DNA of 64,000 bases from CAYQTL01 sp964420405 (lineage in GTDB: Bacteria; Acidobacteriota; Thermoanaerobaculia; Thermoanaerobaculales; Sulfomarinibacteraceae): positions 3,618 through 67,617 of the forward strand of contig CAYQTL010000018.1 of assembly GCA_964420405.1 (NCBI GenBank). Direction: 5' to 3'. This document shows, in pieces, positions 30,393 to 41,389 of this stretch. Both the position numbers and the translations under genes were made by a program. How positions within the stretch are numbered: the first letter of the stretch is position 1; each line of letters starts with the position of its first letter. The notes under the pieces were generated by a model. That model was not told the origin of the DNA and did no database searches. It saw nothing but the letters and a program-made list of their open reading frames with translations.

Positions 30393-32604
30393 AGCGGCTC
30401 CTGAGGCGGCGGCCGAGCACCCCGGCCACGGTGTTGACCGCGAACGTGAGGGCGAACAGCAGGGTCCCGGTCAGGAACAGGACCCGGTACAAGGTGCCGT
30501 CGACGGTCGCCTCCGGGATCTCGACCGCGAGGGTCGCCGACATGGTGCGCATGCCGTTGAGGGGCGACAGGTCGAGCAGCGGGGTGTTCCCGGCCGCCAT
30601 CAGCACGATCATGGTCTCGCCGACCGCCCGTCCGAGGCCGAGCATGACCGCCGCGAACATGCCGGAGCCGGCGGCGGGGACCACCAGGCGGACGGCGGTC
30701 TGCCAGCGGCTCGCGCCCAGTGCGCGGGCCGCCCGGATCAGCGACCGGGGCACCGCCGAGCAGGCGTCCTCGGCGAGGGTGAAGACCACCGGGATGACCG
30801 CGAAGCCGAGGGCGATGCCGACCACCAGGGCGTTGCGCTGGTCGGTGCGGACGCCCCACTCGGTGAACAGGTAGCGCGGCAGGTCGCCGTCGAACAGCGC
30901 CGCCTCGACCGGATCCGCCAGACCCACCGCCGCGCTGACCGTGGCGACCGCCACCAGCGCCAGCAGCAGCAGCTCGCCGCCAGAGGGCAGCCGGCGGCGG
31001 TGACGGACCGGGAGCATGCGCCACACCGCCATGGTGGCGAGCACCGAAAGCGGCAGCGAGAGCGTCCCGAGGGCCGCTGCCAGCAGCGCCCGCTCGAGCC
31101 GTGGCGCGAGCCACACCGCGGCGAGGAAGCCGACCACCACCGACGGCACGGCGGCCATCAGCTCCACCGTCGGCTTGACGGTCGCGGTGAGCCAGCGCGG
31201 GGCGAGCTGGGACACGTACACCGCCGCGCCGAGCGCGAGCGGAACCGACACGAGCATGGCGTACAGCGTCGCCTTCAAGGTCCCGAAGAGCAGCGGCCAG
31301 AGGCCCAGCTTGGGCTCGAAGACCTCGCTGCCGCCGCTGGTCTGCCAGACGTGGCCCGGCTCGGCGTACCCCTCGTACCAGACCGGCCGGAAGAGGGTGC
31401 GGAGGGTCACCGCGGCGTGCGGGTTGTGCACCGGCCACCACAGTGCCCGCTCGCCGACCAGGGCCGCCACCCCGGTGCCGCGCAGCGGCAGCGCGAGAGC
31501 CCGCACGGCGTCGCCGGCGGACCGGCTGACCACCAGCCGCCGGCCCGAGGTGGCGTGGTAGGTCGCCACCTCCCCGGTCCGGGTGCCGACCGCGAGCTCG
31601 CGGCGGCGCGGCGCCACCTCCAGGACGGTGGGTTCGCCGGACACCTTCGCCAGCGTGCGGGCGCTCGTCCATACCGGCGGCGCCCGCCGGAGCTGCACGT
31701 CGCCCCGAAGCGCGACCGTCTCGGACAGCCCGGTGTCGGCCAGGGTCTCCGAGCCGCCGGGCGCGATCACGGCGCCCGCGATCCGGAGGGTGTCGGGGCT
31801 CGCGTTGCGAACCTCGAGGTGGGGCACCGGCAGCAGCACCGCGACCGTGCCGTCGGCGGCCACCGTCGCCAGCGTGCGGCCACCGGCGAGGAAGCGGATC
31901 CGCGTGAGCCTGAGGCCGTGTGGCCCGTCGACCGGCTGGCGGCCGCCGTCGGTGAGCGACACGACCTCCAGGCGTCCTTCAGGGTCGAGCGTGGCCACCG
32001 TCTGGAGGTCCGAGCTGACGTCGAGCTCGGACACCGCCCGAGGCAGCTCGACCGGGACCGGGCTCCATCCGCCGGGCGCCCGCCAACGGTCCAGGCGGGC
32101 GCCCGCCCGGTCGCTCCAGGTGGCCGCCACGGCGTGGTCGCCGGAGCCCGCCACCGCGACCCGGGAGACGGGGCCGACCTCGAGGGGAGGCGCCAGGGGG
32201 ATCCACGTCGCGCCGGCGCCGCCGGTCGCGACCCGCCCCAGGTGGAGGACGCCGGCGTCGTCGAGCACCGCCACGGGACCGTCGACCGCCACCCGGCCGG
32301 CGATCGCCGTCCGACCACCAGGCACGACCGGGACGGCGGCGCCCGCGGCGTCGTGGAGCCGGCCGCCGGCGTCGATCCACCAGGCGCTCTCGACGGCACC
32401 GCCGGTGCCGAGGACCACGGCCGACCCCGCTGTCGCCGACACCGTCACGGGTCCGCCGGCGGAGGCCGGCGCGAACAGCGGCAGGGTCTCGGCCGCGATG
32501 CGGACGACGATCGCGGTGACGAGCACGATCACCAGCACGCCGCCGGTGCGGATGACGACCGTGGCGATCCGGTCCTTGAGCCGCTCGCTGGGCACGGGTC
32601 TCAC
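30379..32604 (-). CDS. pstC: Phosphate ABC transporter permease PstC, extended form
   Basis: 741 residues. The first helix (about 15-37) is followed by a periplasmic insert of about 390 residues rich in short beta-strand repeats such as DDAGVLHLGRVATGG and SDLQTVATLDPEGRLEVVSL, resembling a beta-propeller. The permease core then has the helices and EAA-type loop ALGASRWQTAVRLVVP. It starts at GTG overlapping the pstS stop (GTGA); a GTG 9 nt downstream is possible. The insert could contact PstS or bind ligand; this is inference. Confidence 0.92.
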
Positions 32605-33572
32605 CCGGCGTCGAGCTTGACCAGCTGGCGGGCGACGGCGTCGGCGTCGAGCGGGTGGAACCCCGCCTTCTGCACCACCCGCTGGCCGTCGGCGGAGAGC
32701 ATGAACAGCAGGAACTGGCGGGTGAGAGGGTCCATCGGTTGGCCGGGGGGCTTGTTGACGTAGACCTCGAGGAAGCGCGCGAAGGGGTAGCGACCGTTGG
32801 CGGCGTTCTCCCAGGTGGCGGCGACGGCCGGCTGGGAGGGTCCGGGTGCGATCGGCACCGTCCGCACGCCGGATGTGGCGTAGCCGATCCCGGAGTAGCC
32901 GATCCCGTACCGGTCGTGCTCCACCCCCTGGACGACCGACGCGGAGCCGGGCTGCTCCTTGACCTCGTCCCGGTAGTCCCCGCGGCACAGCGCGTGCTCC
33001 TTGAAGTAGCCGTAGGTTCCCGACGCGGCGTTGCGCCCGTACATCGAGATCGGAGCCGTCGCCCAGTCGCCGTCGAGGCCGAGCTGGCCCCACACGGTCA
33101 GGGCCGCCGGCTGCCCGCAGCGCCGCGTGCGGGAGAAGATCGCGTCGACCTGCTGGCGGGTCAGCGACTCGACGGGGTTGTCGCGGTGGACGAACACCCC
33201 GACCGTGTCGAGCGCCACGTCGACCCGGACCGGGGCGTAGCCGAACCGCTGCTCGAAGAGCTCCGCCTCGCCGCTGAGGATCCGGCGCGACATGTTGCCG
33301 ATCTGGATCGAGTTCTCGAGGAGCGCCGGCGGGGCGGTGGAGGATCCCTTGCCCTCGAGCTCGACCGCCACCTGCGGGTAGATCCGGCGGAACTCCTCCG
33401 CCATCAGCGCCTGCAGCTGGAGCATGGTGTCGGATCCGGCGGCCGTCAAGGTGCCGCTGAGGCCGGGGACCGGCCGGTAGGCGGGGAGGTCGGCGTCGAG
33501 CCGGCCATCGCCCGCGCCGGCGGTCGTTGCCGCGAGCGCCACGACGACCAGCAGGTCGAGACGGTTTCTCAC
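32601..33572 (-). CDS. pstS: Phosphate-binding protein PstS of the pst operon
   Basis: 323 residues with a signal peptide and the PstS_2 pattern TAAGSDTMLQLQALMAEEF, ELEGKGSSTAPPALLE, QIGNMSRRI, YGRNAASGTYGYFKEHALC and GIGYSGIGYA. It is first in the seven-gene operon. The GTG at 33572 is preferred to one at 33590 because GGGGAGG lies 5 nt before it. A pho-box pair stands about 60 nt upstream. Confidence 0.94.
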   Translation of the reverse strand: MRNRLDLLVVVALAATTAGAGDGRLDADLPAYRPVPGLSGTLTAAGSDTMLQLQALMAEEFRRIYPQVAVELEGKGSSTAPPALLENSIQIGNMSRRILSGEAELFEQRFGYAPVRVDVALDTVGVFVHRDNPVESLTRQQVDAIFSRTRRCGQPAALTVWGQLGLDGDWATAPISMYGRNAASGTYGYFKEHALCRGDYRDEVKEQPGSASVVQGVEHDRYGIGYSGIGYATSGVRTVPIAPGPSQPAVAATWENAANGRYPFARFLEVYVNKPPGQPMDPLTRQFLLFMLSADGQRVVQKAGFHPLDADAVARQLVKLDAG

Positions 33573-33630
33573 GAAGGCCTCCCCGCGCACACGGGTGCGC
33601 TCCGAGCCCGGGAGAGCGTAGACAGCCGGT

Positions 33631-33647
33631 ATGAAGCGGCCGTGAAG
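33631..33647 (-). promoter_or_regulatory. Putative pho box (pst operon)
   Basis: ATGAAG at 33631 and GTGAAG at 33642, 11 bp apart, reading CTTCAC-CTTCAT toward pstS. Autoregulation of the operon that encodes PhoB is usual for Pho systems. Confidence 0.6.
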
Positions 33648-33703
33648 GCGCCCGGGCCGGGTCGAAGGGCGGCGCGACGCGATCGTGCCGGGGCCGCGTC
33701 CCG

Positions 33704-33767
33704 CTTCACGCCACCTTCACACAGCATGCTTCGCGCCATCTTCACATCAGCTTCACATCAGCTTCGC
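33704..33767 (+). promoter_or_regulatory. Putative multi-unit pho box (Na/Pi transporter)
   Basis: CTTCAC at 33704 and 33715, then CTTCGC at 33729, CTTCAC at 33740 and 33751, and CTTCGC at 33762. Spacing is 11 bp except one 14-bp step. It is the clearest such array in the window and lies 80 nt upstream of the start. Confidence 0.7.
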
Positions 33768-33846
33768 ACCATCTCTCCGGTGGAAGGACCGTCCGCCGGG
33801 CTCGATCCCGACTGGCGGGATGGGTCCGACCGCCGGGGGGAGGAGC

Positions 33847-34965
33847 ATGACCCAGCCACCGGCGGGACGACGTTCGAGCTGGTCCGCCGCCCCGCCCGTG
33901 CAGGTGGCCCAGCTGGTCTTCTTCCTGTACACCTTCCTGGTCAGCATCGGCCTGCTCGGCGAGGGCTTCAAGCTGTTCGGCGGCGGGCTCGTGGACGAGC
34001 TGGTGCACGCCGCGTCGAACCCCCTCCTCGGGCTGCTCGAGGGTATCCTCGCCACGACGCTGCTGCAGTCCTCCTCCACCACCACCTCGCTGGTGGTGGC
34101 CATGGTGGCGAGCGGCACGATGCCGGTGTCGTCGGCGATCTTCGTGGTGATGGGCGCCAACATCGGCACCACCGTCACCAATACCCTCGTCAGCCTGGGT
34201 CACCTCGGCCGCAGCGAGGAGTTCAACCGCGCCTTCGCCGCCTCGACCGTCCATGACTTCTTCAACCTGCTCGCGGTCGCGATCCTGTTGCCGCTGCAGG
34301 CCGCCACCAATGTCCTCGGCGTGCTCGCCACCTGGCTGACCGAGCGCTTCGAGGAGGTCGGGGGGCTCACCTTCGCGAGCCCGCTCAAGATCGTCACCGC
34401 ACCAGCGGTCGACGGGATCGCGGGCGCGCTGCGGGCCCACCCGTGGCTGCTGCTGCTGCTGGCCCTGGCCGTGCTGTTCGTGTCGCTGCGGTTCCTGGTC
34501 GTGACGCTGAAGAGCCTAATGCTGACCCGCATCGAGTCCCTGTTCGACGAGGTGATCTTCAAGAACGCGGCCCGGGCGATGGTGCTCGGACTCGTGTTCA
34601 CCGTGCTGGTCCAGTCGAGCTCGATCACGACCTCGCTGGCGGTGCCTCTGGCCGGCGCCGGCGTGCTGACGCTCGTCCAGATCTTCCCGTACACCCTCGG
34701 TGCGAACGTCGGCACGACCGTCACCGCGATCCTCGCGGCGCTGGCCGTGAGCAACCCCGCGGCGGTGACCGTGGCCTTCGCCCACCTGCTGTTCAACGTG
34801 ATCGGCATCGGTCTCGTGTGGCCGGTGCCGGCGATCCGGCGGCTGCCGATCCGGGCGGCGGAGCTGCTGGCCTCGGTCGGCAGCCGCAACCGATGGCTCG
34901 CCGTGACCTACGTCGTGGTCGCGTTCTACGCACTTCCCTTCCTGGGTATCCTGTTCCTGAGGTGA
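33847..34965 (+). CDS. Na/Pi cotransporter family protein
   Basis: 372-residue membrane protein with the duplicated NptA/PNaS signature: LLQSSSTTTSLVVAM followed by GANIGTTVTNTL in the first half, and VLVQSSSITTSLAV followed by GANVGTTVTAIL in the second. It imports phosphate with sodium. The ATG is placed after GGAG. It is 6 nt before a PhoU-like gene, a pairing that in many bacteria is a single fused protein (NptA-PhoU). Confidence 0.92.
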   Translation: MTQPPAGRRSSWSAAPPVQVAQLVFFLYTFLVSIGLLGEGFKLFGGGLVDELVHAASNPLLGLLEGILATTLLQSSSTTTSLVVAMVASGTMPVSSAIFVVMGANIGTTVTNTLVSLGHLGRSEEFNRAFAASTVHDFFNLLAVAILLPLQAATNVLGVLATWLTERFEEVGGLTFASPLKIVTAPAVDGIAGALRAHPWLLLLLALAVLFVSLRFLVVTLKSLMLTRIESLFDEVIFKNAARAMVLGLVFTVLVQSSSITTSLAVPLAGAGVLTLVQIFPYTLGANVGTTVTAILAALAVSNPAAVTVAFAHLLFNVIGIGLVWPVPAIRRLPIRAAELLASVGSRNRWLAVTYVVVAFYALPFLGILFLR

Positions 34966-34971
34966 CGGCCG

Positions 34972-35685
34972 ATGTTCAAGCAGATCCTCGAGCTGCTCCG
35001 CAAGAAGGACCTCCTGAGCCAGGCGATCGACCGCTCGGCGGAGATGCTGCGGCAGGATTTCACGATGTTCCGCGCGGCGATCCACTCCCTGCGCCGCCGC
35101 GACGACTCCCGCATCGAGCTCGACGTCTACGCCGCCGACCGGGAGATCAACGCCTACGAGCGCGAGGTGCGGCGCAAGGTGATCACCCACCTGACGGTGT
35201 CGGGCGGCGCCGACGTCACCGCGGCCCTGGTTCTCGTCAGCATCGTCATCGACATCGAGCGGATCGGCGACTTCACCAAGAACATCGTCGACCTGGCCCT
35301 GCGGCATCCCGGGGCGCTGCACTGCGGCGAGTTCGAGACCGACGTGACCCGGATCGAGGAGGCGATCCTCGCGAACTTCGATCGCGCCCAGCGGGCGTTC
35401 ACCGAGTCGGACCGGGAGGCGGGCTCGGACGCGATGTCCGAGCACTGGTGGATCTCACGCCGCGCCGACGACATCGTCCACGCGCTCGTCGACCGCGACC
35501 ATCCCGGCACGGCGTGCCGCGACGCGGTGTCGATCGCGCTGTACGTCCGCTACCTGAAGCGGATCTCCGCACACCTGATGAACATCGCCTCGAGCGTCGT
35601 CAACCCGTTCGAGCGCATCGGCTTCCGGCAGGACGGCAGCGACGACGACCGGCTCACCCACGGGGGCGCTCCCACAGCGGAATGA
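34972..35685 (+). CDS. PhoU-domain protein partnered with Na/Pi transporter
   Basis: 237 residues, all-helical, with the PhoU second-repeat signature VDITVSG-like VLVSIVIDIERIGDFTKNIV and RISAHLMNIASSVVNP. It probably gates the adjacent Na/Pi transporter rather than PhoR. Its last 32 nt overlap, tail to tail, the end of the opposite pstS-like gene. Confidence 0.87.
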   Translation: MFKQILELLRKKDLLSQAIDRSAEMLRQDFTMFRAAIHSLRRRDDSRIELDVYAADREINAYEREVRRKVITHLTVSGGADVTAALVLVSIVIDIERIGDFTKNIVDLALRHPGALHCGEFETDVTRIEEAILANFDRAQRAFTESDREAGSDAMSEHWWISRRADDIVHALVDRDHPGTACRDAVSIALYVRYLKRISAHLMNIASSVVNPFERIGFRQDGSDDDRLTHGGAPTAE

Positions 35686-36487
35686 AGCCCTCCTGGCGCA
35701 CCACCCACTGCCCGGTCGGCCCGAGACAGAAGTCGAGGAAGCTTCGCACGTCTCCGGTGGCGACGTCGGCCGCGTAGAACGCGAGGTAGCGGGAGAGAGG
35801 GTAGCTGCCGTCGAGCACCGTCTCCTCCGTCGCCGGGGCGCCGTCGATCGCGCAGCGGACGACCCCGGGACCCGTCACCAGCCCGGCGTGACCGACCGCC
35901 GCCGGGTCGGCGGCCACCGCCGCGACCACGTCCCGGGCCCGCGCGACGACGTCGGCGCCGGCGGCCAACCCGCCGTCGCCGAGCACCTCGTCGCGGATCC
36001 ACCGGAAGGTGCCCGAGGTGGGCGGGCGGACCACCACCCGCACCGGCACGTCCGGCCCGCCGAGCGCGGACCAGCGGACCGTCCGGCCGCCGAACAGCCC
36101 GGCCGCATCGGCGAGGGACAGGGCCCGGACCGGGTTGGAGGGGTGCACGATCACGGTGACCGCGTCGCGCGCCACCAGGTACCGCACCCCCAGGCTTTCG
36201 AAGCGGGCGAAGAGCTCCTCCACCTCGCTCGGGGAGAAGGGCCGCGACGCCGCGCACAGGTCGAGCTCGCCGTCCACCAGTCCCCGCACGCCGACCCCGG
36301 TGCCGCCGCCCGACACCCGCACCGCGACCCCCGGGCTCACCCGCATGTAGCTCTCGGCCAGACGCCGGGACAGCGGCAGCATGGTGTCGGAGCCGCCGAC
36401 CCGGACCTCCCGGGTCCCCGCCGGCTCACTCGCGCAGGCCGCGGCGAGGAGTGCGACCGCGACGGCGGCCACGATCCTACCGGTCAT
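35654..36487 (-). CDS. PstS-like substrate-binding lipoprotein (third copy)
   Basis: 277 residues with a lipobox (LLAAAC). Binding-protein motifs are readable: VRVGGSDTMLPLSRRLAESY, SGGGTGVGVRGLVDGELDLC, PTSGTFRWIRDEVLG and FIPLW at the end. It is shorter than the other two PstS proteins. Being lipid-anchored it may feed the extended Pst permease or act as a sensor. It overlaps both neighbours, the PhoU-like gene by 32 nt and the M28 peptidase gene by 11 nt. Confidence 0.85.
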   Translation of the reverse strand: MTGRIVAAVAVALLAAACASEPAGTREVRVGGSDTMLPLSRRLAESYMRVSPGVAVRVSGGGTGVGVRGLVDGELDLCAASRPFSPSEVEELFARFESLGVRYLVARDAVTVIVHPSNPVRALSLADAAGLFGGRTVRWSALGGPDVPVRVVVRPPTSGTFRWIRDEVLGDGGLAAGADVVARARDVVAAVAADPAAVGHAGLVTGPGVVRCAIDGAPATEETVLDGSYPLSRYLAFYAADVATGDVRSFLDFCLGPTGQWVVRQEGFIPLWERPRG

Positions 36488-38213
36488 CGGCCAACGACAG
36501 CAGGCGACGGTACGCCCACCGGACCCCGGGTCGCCACTCCGGCGCCACCGGGCTGTCGGCGACCTCCACCACCAGCGCGAGGACGGCCGCCGCGTGCAGC
36601 CGGGCGGCGTCCCAGTCGATCGGCTGGGACAGGTCGTCCCGCGGCGTGTGGTAGCGGGTCAGCATCCAGCGGATCGAGGACTCCAGAGCCTCCTCGCGGG
36701 TGCGGCCGGGCCAGTGGAAGCCCTCACTGACGAGGATCGACGGCACCCCGGCCTGGGCGAAGGCCAGCTGGTCCGAGCGCCCGTAGGCCTCCTGGGTCCA
36801 CATCGCGTCGGGAGGGTGGGCGACCTCGAGTCCGAGGGGGGCCACCGCCCGCCGCAGCCGCCCGCCGAGATCCGACAGCTCGCCGCCGATCGCGACCAGG
36901 TCCGCGAACGGCGCCTGGAAGGCGAGGCCGTCGACGTTGACGTTGGCGACCTGGTCGGCCACCGGCCAGGTCGGGTGGTCGAGGAAGTAGCGCGCCCCGA
37001 GCAGCCCCTCCTCCTCGGCGGTGGTCAGCAGGAACACCACCGACCGGCGCGGTCGCCAGCCGGCCTCGCCGAGCACCCGAGCCATCTCGAGCACCCCCGC
37101 GACGCCGATCGCGTTGTCGACCACGCCGTTGTAGATCCCGTCGCCGTCGACCGGTGCGGCGGTCCCCAGGTGGTCCCAGTGGGCCGACACGACCACCGCG
37201 GTGTCGTCCATGCGGTGGTGCCGGCCCCGCAGCACGCCGACCACGTTCGACGCCATCAGGTCCCGTTCGCGGAAGCGGCCGTCGAAGCTCAGCGACACCG
37301 GCAGGTAGAACGGCCGCACCGTGTTGCTGGCCTGCATCTCCTCGAGCTGCGAGCGGTCGTACAGCGCGGTCTCGAGCAGCCATCCGAGCCAGCGGGGATG
37401 GAGCACTGCGGCGAAGTGGCTGGCGACGTCGTACGGCAGGCTCAGGTCCTCCAGCGCGTAGATGCGTCGCCGGCGGTCCCACTCGTACTCCGGCGCGGGG
37501 CCGAGGTCGGGGACCACCAGCGTGCCGTACGCGCCGCGGGACAGGGCCGTACGCCACTTGGCCTCGAAGCTGCCGTGGACCGTCGGGTGGGGGCCGTCGA
37601 AGTAGTCCGGGTCGTCCGACGGCGGCTCGCCGTCGAGGCACACCACGATCGCCCCCTCGACGTCGAGGTCGGCATAGTCGTTGTGGTCGAACTCCGGCGC
37701 CACGATCCCCCAGCCCGCGAACGCCATCCGCATCCGCCGGGGCACCTCCGCCTGGGAGCCGGTCGTCAGCAGCAGGTAGTCGGCGCCAAGCTCGAGCTGC
37801 CGGAGGTCGCCGTGGCGCCACAGCTCGAGCCGGCTGTCCGGCAGCGGCGTCGCGCCGTGCAGTGGAACTCCCTGGTGGAAGCCGCCGCCGTCCCCGAGCG
37901 GCTCCACCCGTGCCCGTCCGAGCTGGTCCGCGATGTACGCGGCCGCCCGGTCTCCCCCGGGGCTGCCGGGCCAGCGACCCTCGAAGGCGTCGCTGCCGAG
38001 CACGGCGGTGTGGCGTCGGATGGCGTCGGCGCGGACGGCGGCCGCCAGCTCCTCGGGCGACGGCGCGTGCCGGTCACCGGCGACCGCAGGCCCTGCCACG
38101 GCGAGCGCGAGGGCGGCTGCGAGCCTCGGACGGAGCCGTCCCCCGAGGTGCCGGACGACGGGCGGTGAGGGGCGCGCCGGGGTGACGGGACACGATCCTG
38201 TCATCCCGTCCAT
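36477..38213 (-). CDS. Exported M28-family zinc aminopeptidase with PA domain
   Basis: 578 residues with a signal peptide, a protease-associated domain (around YADLDVEGAIVVCLDGEP) and an M28 catalytic domain. Zinc ligands and catalytic acids are visible as SAHWDHLG, VVDNAIGVAG, TAEEEGLLGA, NVDGL and the final His in RYHTPRDD. It cuts N-terminal residues from peptides outside the cytoplasm. The ATG at 38213 has GGAG 5 nt upstream. It stands inside the phosphate island with no pho box and may be unrelated to phosphate. Confidence 0.88.
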   Translation of the reverse strand: MDGMTGSCPVTPARPSPPVVRHLGGRLRPRLAAALALAVAGPAVAGDRHAPSPEELAAAVRADAIRRHTAVLGSDAFEGRWPGSPGGDRAAAYIADQLGRARVEPLGDGGGFHQGVPLHGATPLPDSRLELWRHGDLRQLELGADYLLLTTGSQAEVPRRMRMAFAGWGIVAPEFDHNDYADLDVEGAIVVCLDGEPPSDDPDYFDGPHPTVHGSFEAKWRTALSRGAYGTLVVPDLGPAPEYEWDRRRRIYALEDLSLPYDVASHFAAVLHPRWLGWLLETALYDRSQLEEMQASNTVRPFYLPVSLSFDGRFRERDLMASNVVGVLRGRHHRMDDTAVVVSAHWDHLGTAAPVDGDGIYNGVVDNAIGVAGVLEMARVLGEAGWRPRRSVVFLLTTAEEEGLLGARYFLDHPTWPVADQVANVNVDGLAFQAPFADLVAIGGELSDLGGRLRRAVAPLGLEVAHPPDAMWTQEAYGRSDQLAFAQAGVPSILVSEGFHWPGRTREEALESSIRWMLTRYHTPRDDLSQPIDWDAARLHAAAVLALVVEVADSPVAPEWRPGVRWAYRRLLSLADDR

Positions 38214-38245
38214 CGTACTCCGGGGTGCTCCGAAGGAAAAAATGT

Positions 38246-38273
38246 GCCCCGGCATCGGCCGGGGCGAGTACAT
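38246..38273 (-). terminator. Intrinsic terminator after the CHRD gene
   Basis: An 8-bp stem (38246-38253 with 38258-38265) and 4-nt loop, followed on the minus strand by ACATTTTTTCC. It ends the TonB receptor 2/beta-helix/CHRD series. A second 12-bp GC hairpin lies nearer the gene, around 38299-38326. Confidence 0.75.
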
Positions 38274-38339
38274 CAGGACGGATGTGCGACCCGGCCCCCC
38301 GCCCGCACGGCGGACGGGGGGCGGATCCAGGACGGACGC

Positions 38340-39485
38340 TTAGGGAACCGCCGTGATGTAGGCGGCGTCGCCGTTGACGTTGTCGACCACCGAGCCGTAG
38401 ACGAACAGGTGCTCGCCGCCGGCGGTGGAGTAGGTGATGTAGTGGTCGCCGTAGTCGGCGAGGGCCGGGAACAGGTCGGCGACGTTCACCTGGGCGTGCT
38501 CGTAGGCACCGGCGGCGCCGTCGAAGGTGCCGATCATGGTGCCGTCGGTGTCGTACGCGGTGAAGGTGACGTCGATGCCGGCGTCGTTCGGGTTGAACCA
38601 GCCGAGGTTGGCGCGGAAGCCCTCACCGCTGGCGGCGTCCTCGTTGGAGAGGAAGTACACCGCGCCGGAGGCCCAGCCGTGGGACAACGGCAGGCCGGGC
38701 TGGAACTGGGCGAAGGTGCCCTCGCCGGCGGCGCGCTGGTCGTTGTAGATCTTGGCCGCGGCCGAGATCTCGCGGTCGGAGGTGATGATGACGCCGCCGC
38801 GGGTGTCGCCGGCGCCGAACACGGTGCCGATGACGTCGTCGGCCACCAGCTGCTCGCCGTCGGCGACCGTCAGGGTGACGGTCGCGGTGGGCGCGGTGTG
38901 GCCGCCGCCGACCGCGTAGAAGTCGATGGTCACGGTGGCGGTGTCGCCGGAGCGGTTCAGGATCCGGACGTCGGTGACGAAGTTGGTGCCCACCAGGCCG
39001 GTGAGCTTGGCGATGACCGGGTGGTACAGCACCACGCCCTCGTCGACGGGGCCGCCGCCCACGCCGGTGAGCTGGCCGCGGATCGCGCCGTTCGGGAACC
39101 CGGCGCTGTGGACCTGGACGTAGTAGCCGGTCGGGTCGGCCATGATCGCGTCGAGGGTCGCCTGGTCGGCGGTCACCGAGCCGGACGCCGCGCCGCCGGT
39201 GAAGGTCGGGTCGAGGTCGAGGACCACGGCACCGCTGTCACCGGCCGCGCCCTCGTGGATGTGGGCCGAGGTCGGGCTGTCGACCCCGGAGAACAGCAGG
39301 CTGTACATCACGGTCGTACCGTCGACCGCCATGGTCGCGATGCCGGTGGCGCCGGCCGCGCCGGGGCCGGGCACCACCGCGTCGCCGGACAGCGAGGCGC
39401 TGTACGACTGCGCCGAGGCGGCCACGGGCAGGAGCGTCACCGCTGCGGCGACGACGAGCAATCCGGAAAGTCTGTGCAGCTTCAT
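38340..39485 (-). CDS. Exported CHRD-domain protein
   Basis: 381 residues: signal peptide (about 1-26, ASAQ), a CHRD domain (about 28-145; YSASLSGDAVVPGPG, SAHIHEGAAGDSGAVVLDL, YYVQVHSAGFPNGAIRGQL) and a C-terminal beta-rich region of about 230 residues, which in other bacteria occurs alone as an extracellular domain of unknown role. GGAGGAGAGAG precedes the ATG. It lies 14 nt after the beta-helix gene and is almost certainly cotranscribed with it. Function unknown. Confidence 0.8.
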   Translation of the reverse strand: MKLHRLSGLLVVAAAVTLLPVAASAQSYSASLSGDAVVPGPGAAGATGIATMAVDGTTVMYSLLFSGVDSPTSAHIHEGAAGDSGAVVLDLDPTFTGGAASGSVTADQATLDAIMADPTGYYVQVHSAGFPNGAIRGQLTGVGGGPVDEGVVLYHPVIAKLTGLVGTNFVTDVRILNRSGDTATVTIDFYAVGGGHTAPTATVTLTVADGEQLVADDVIGTVFGAGDTRGGVIITSDREISAAAKIYNDQRAAGEGTFAQFQPGLPLSHGWASGAVYFLSNEDAASGEGFRANLGWFNPNDAGIDVTFTAYDTDGTMIGTFDGAAGAYEHAQVNVADLFPALADYGDHYITYSTAGGEHLFVYGSVVDNVNGDAAYITAVP

Positions 39486-39499
39486 CTCTCTCTCCTCCC

Positions 39500-41272
<1,773 letters not shown>

Positions 41273-41371
41273 CGATTCAACCTCCTTGTCGGTTTTCGAT
41301 ACGGTCGTGGACGACACCATGGCGTCGCCCCGCGAGTTGGTCCCTGCTGGAGCCCAGCGTGGCGGCGCGAC

Positions 41372-41388
41372 GTAAACGGGCGATGAAC
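41372..41388 (-). promoter_or_regulatory. Putative pho box (beta-helix gene)
   Basis: GTAAAC at 41372 and ATGAAC at 41383, 11 bp apart, about 100 nt upstream of the beta-helix start and directly after the stop of TonB receptor 2. Weaker than the others by sequence. Confidence 0.4.
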
Positions 41389-41389
41389 A

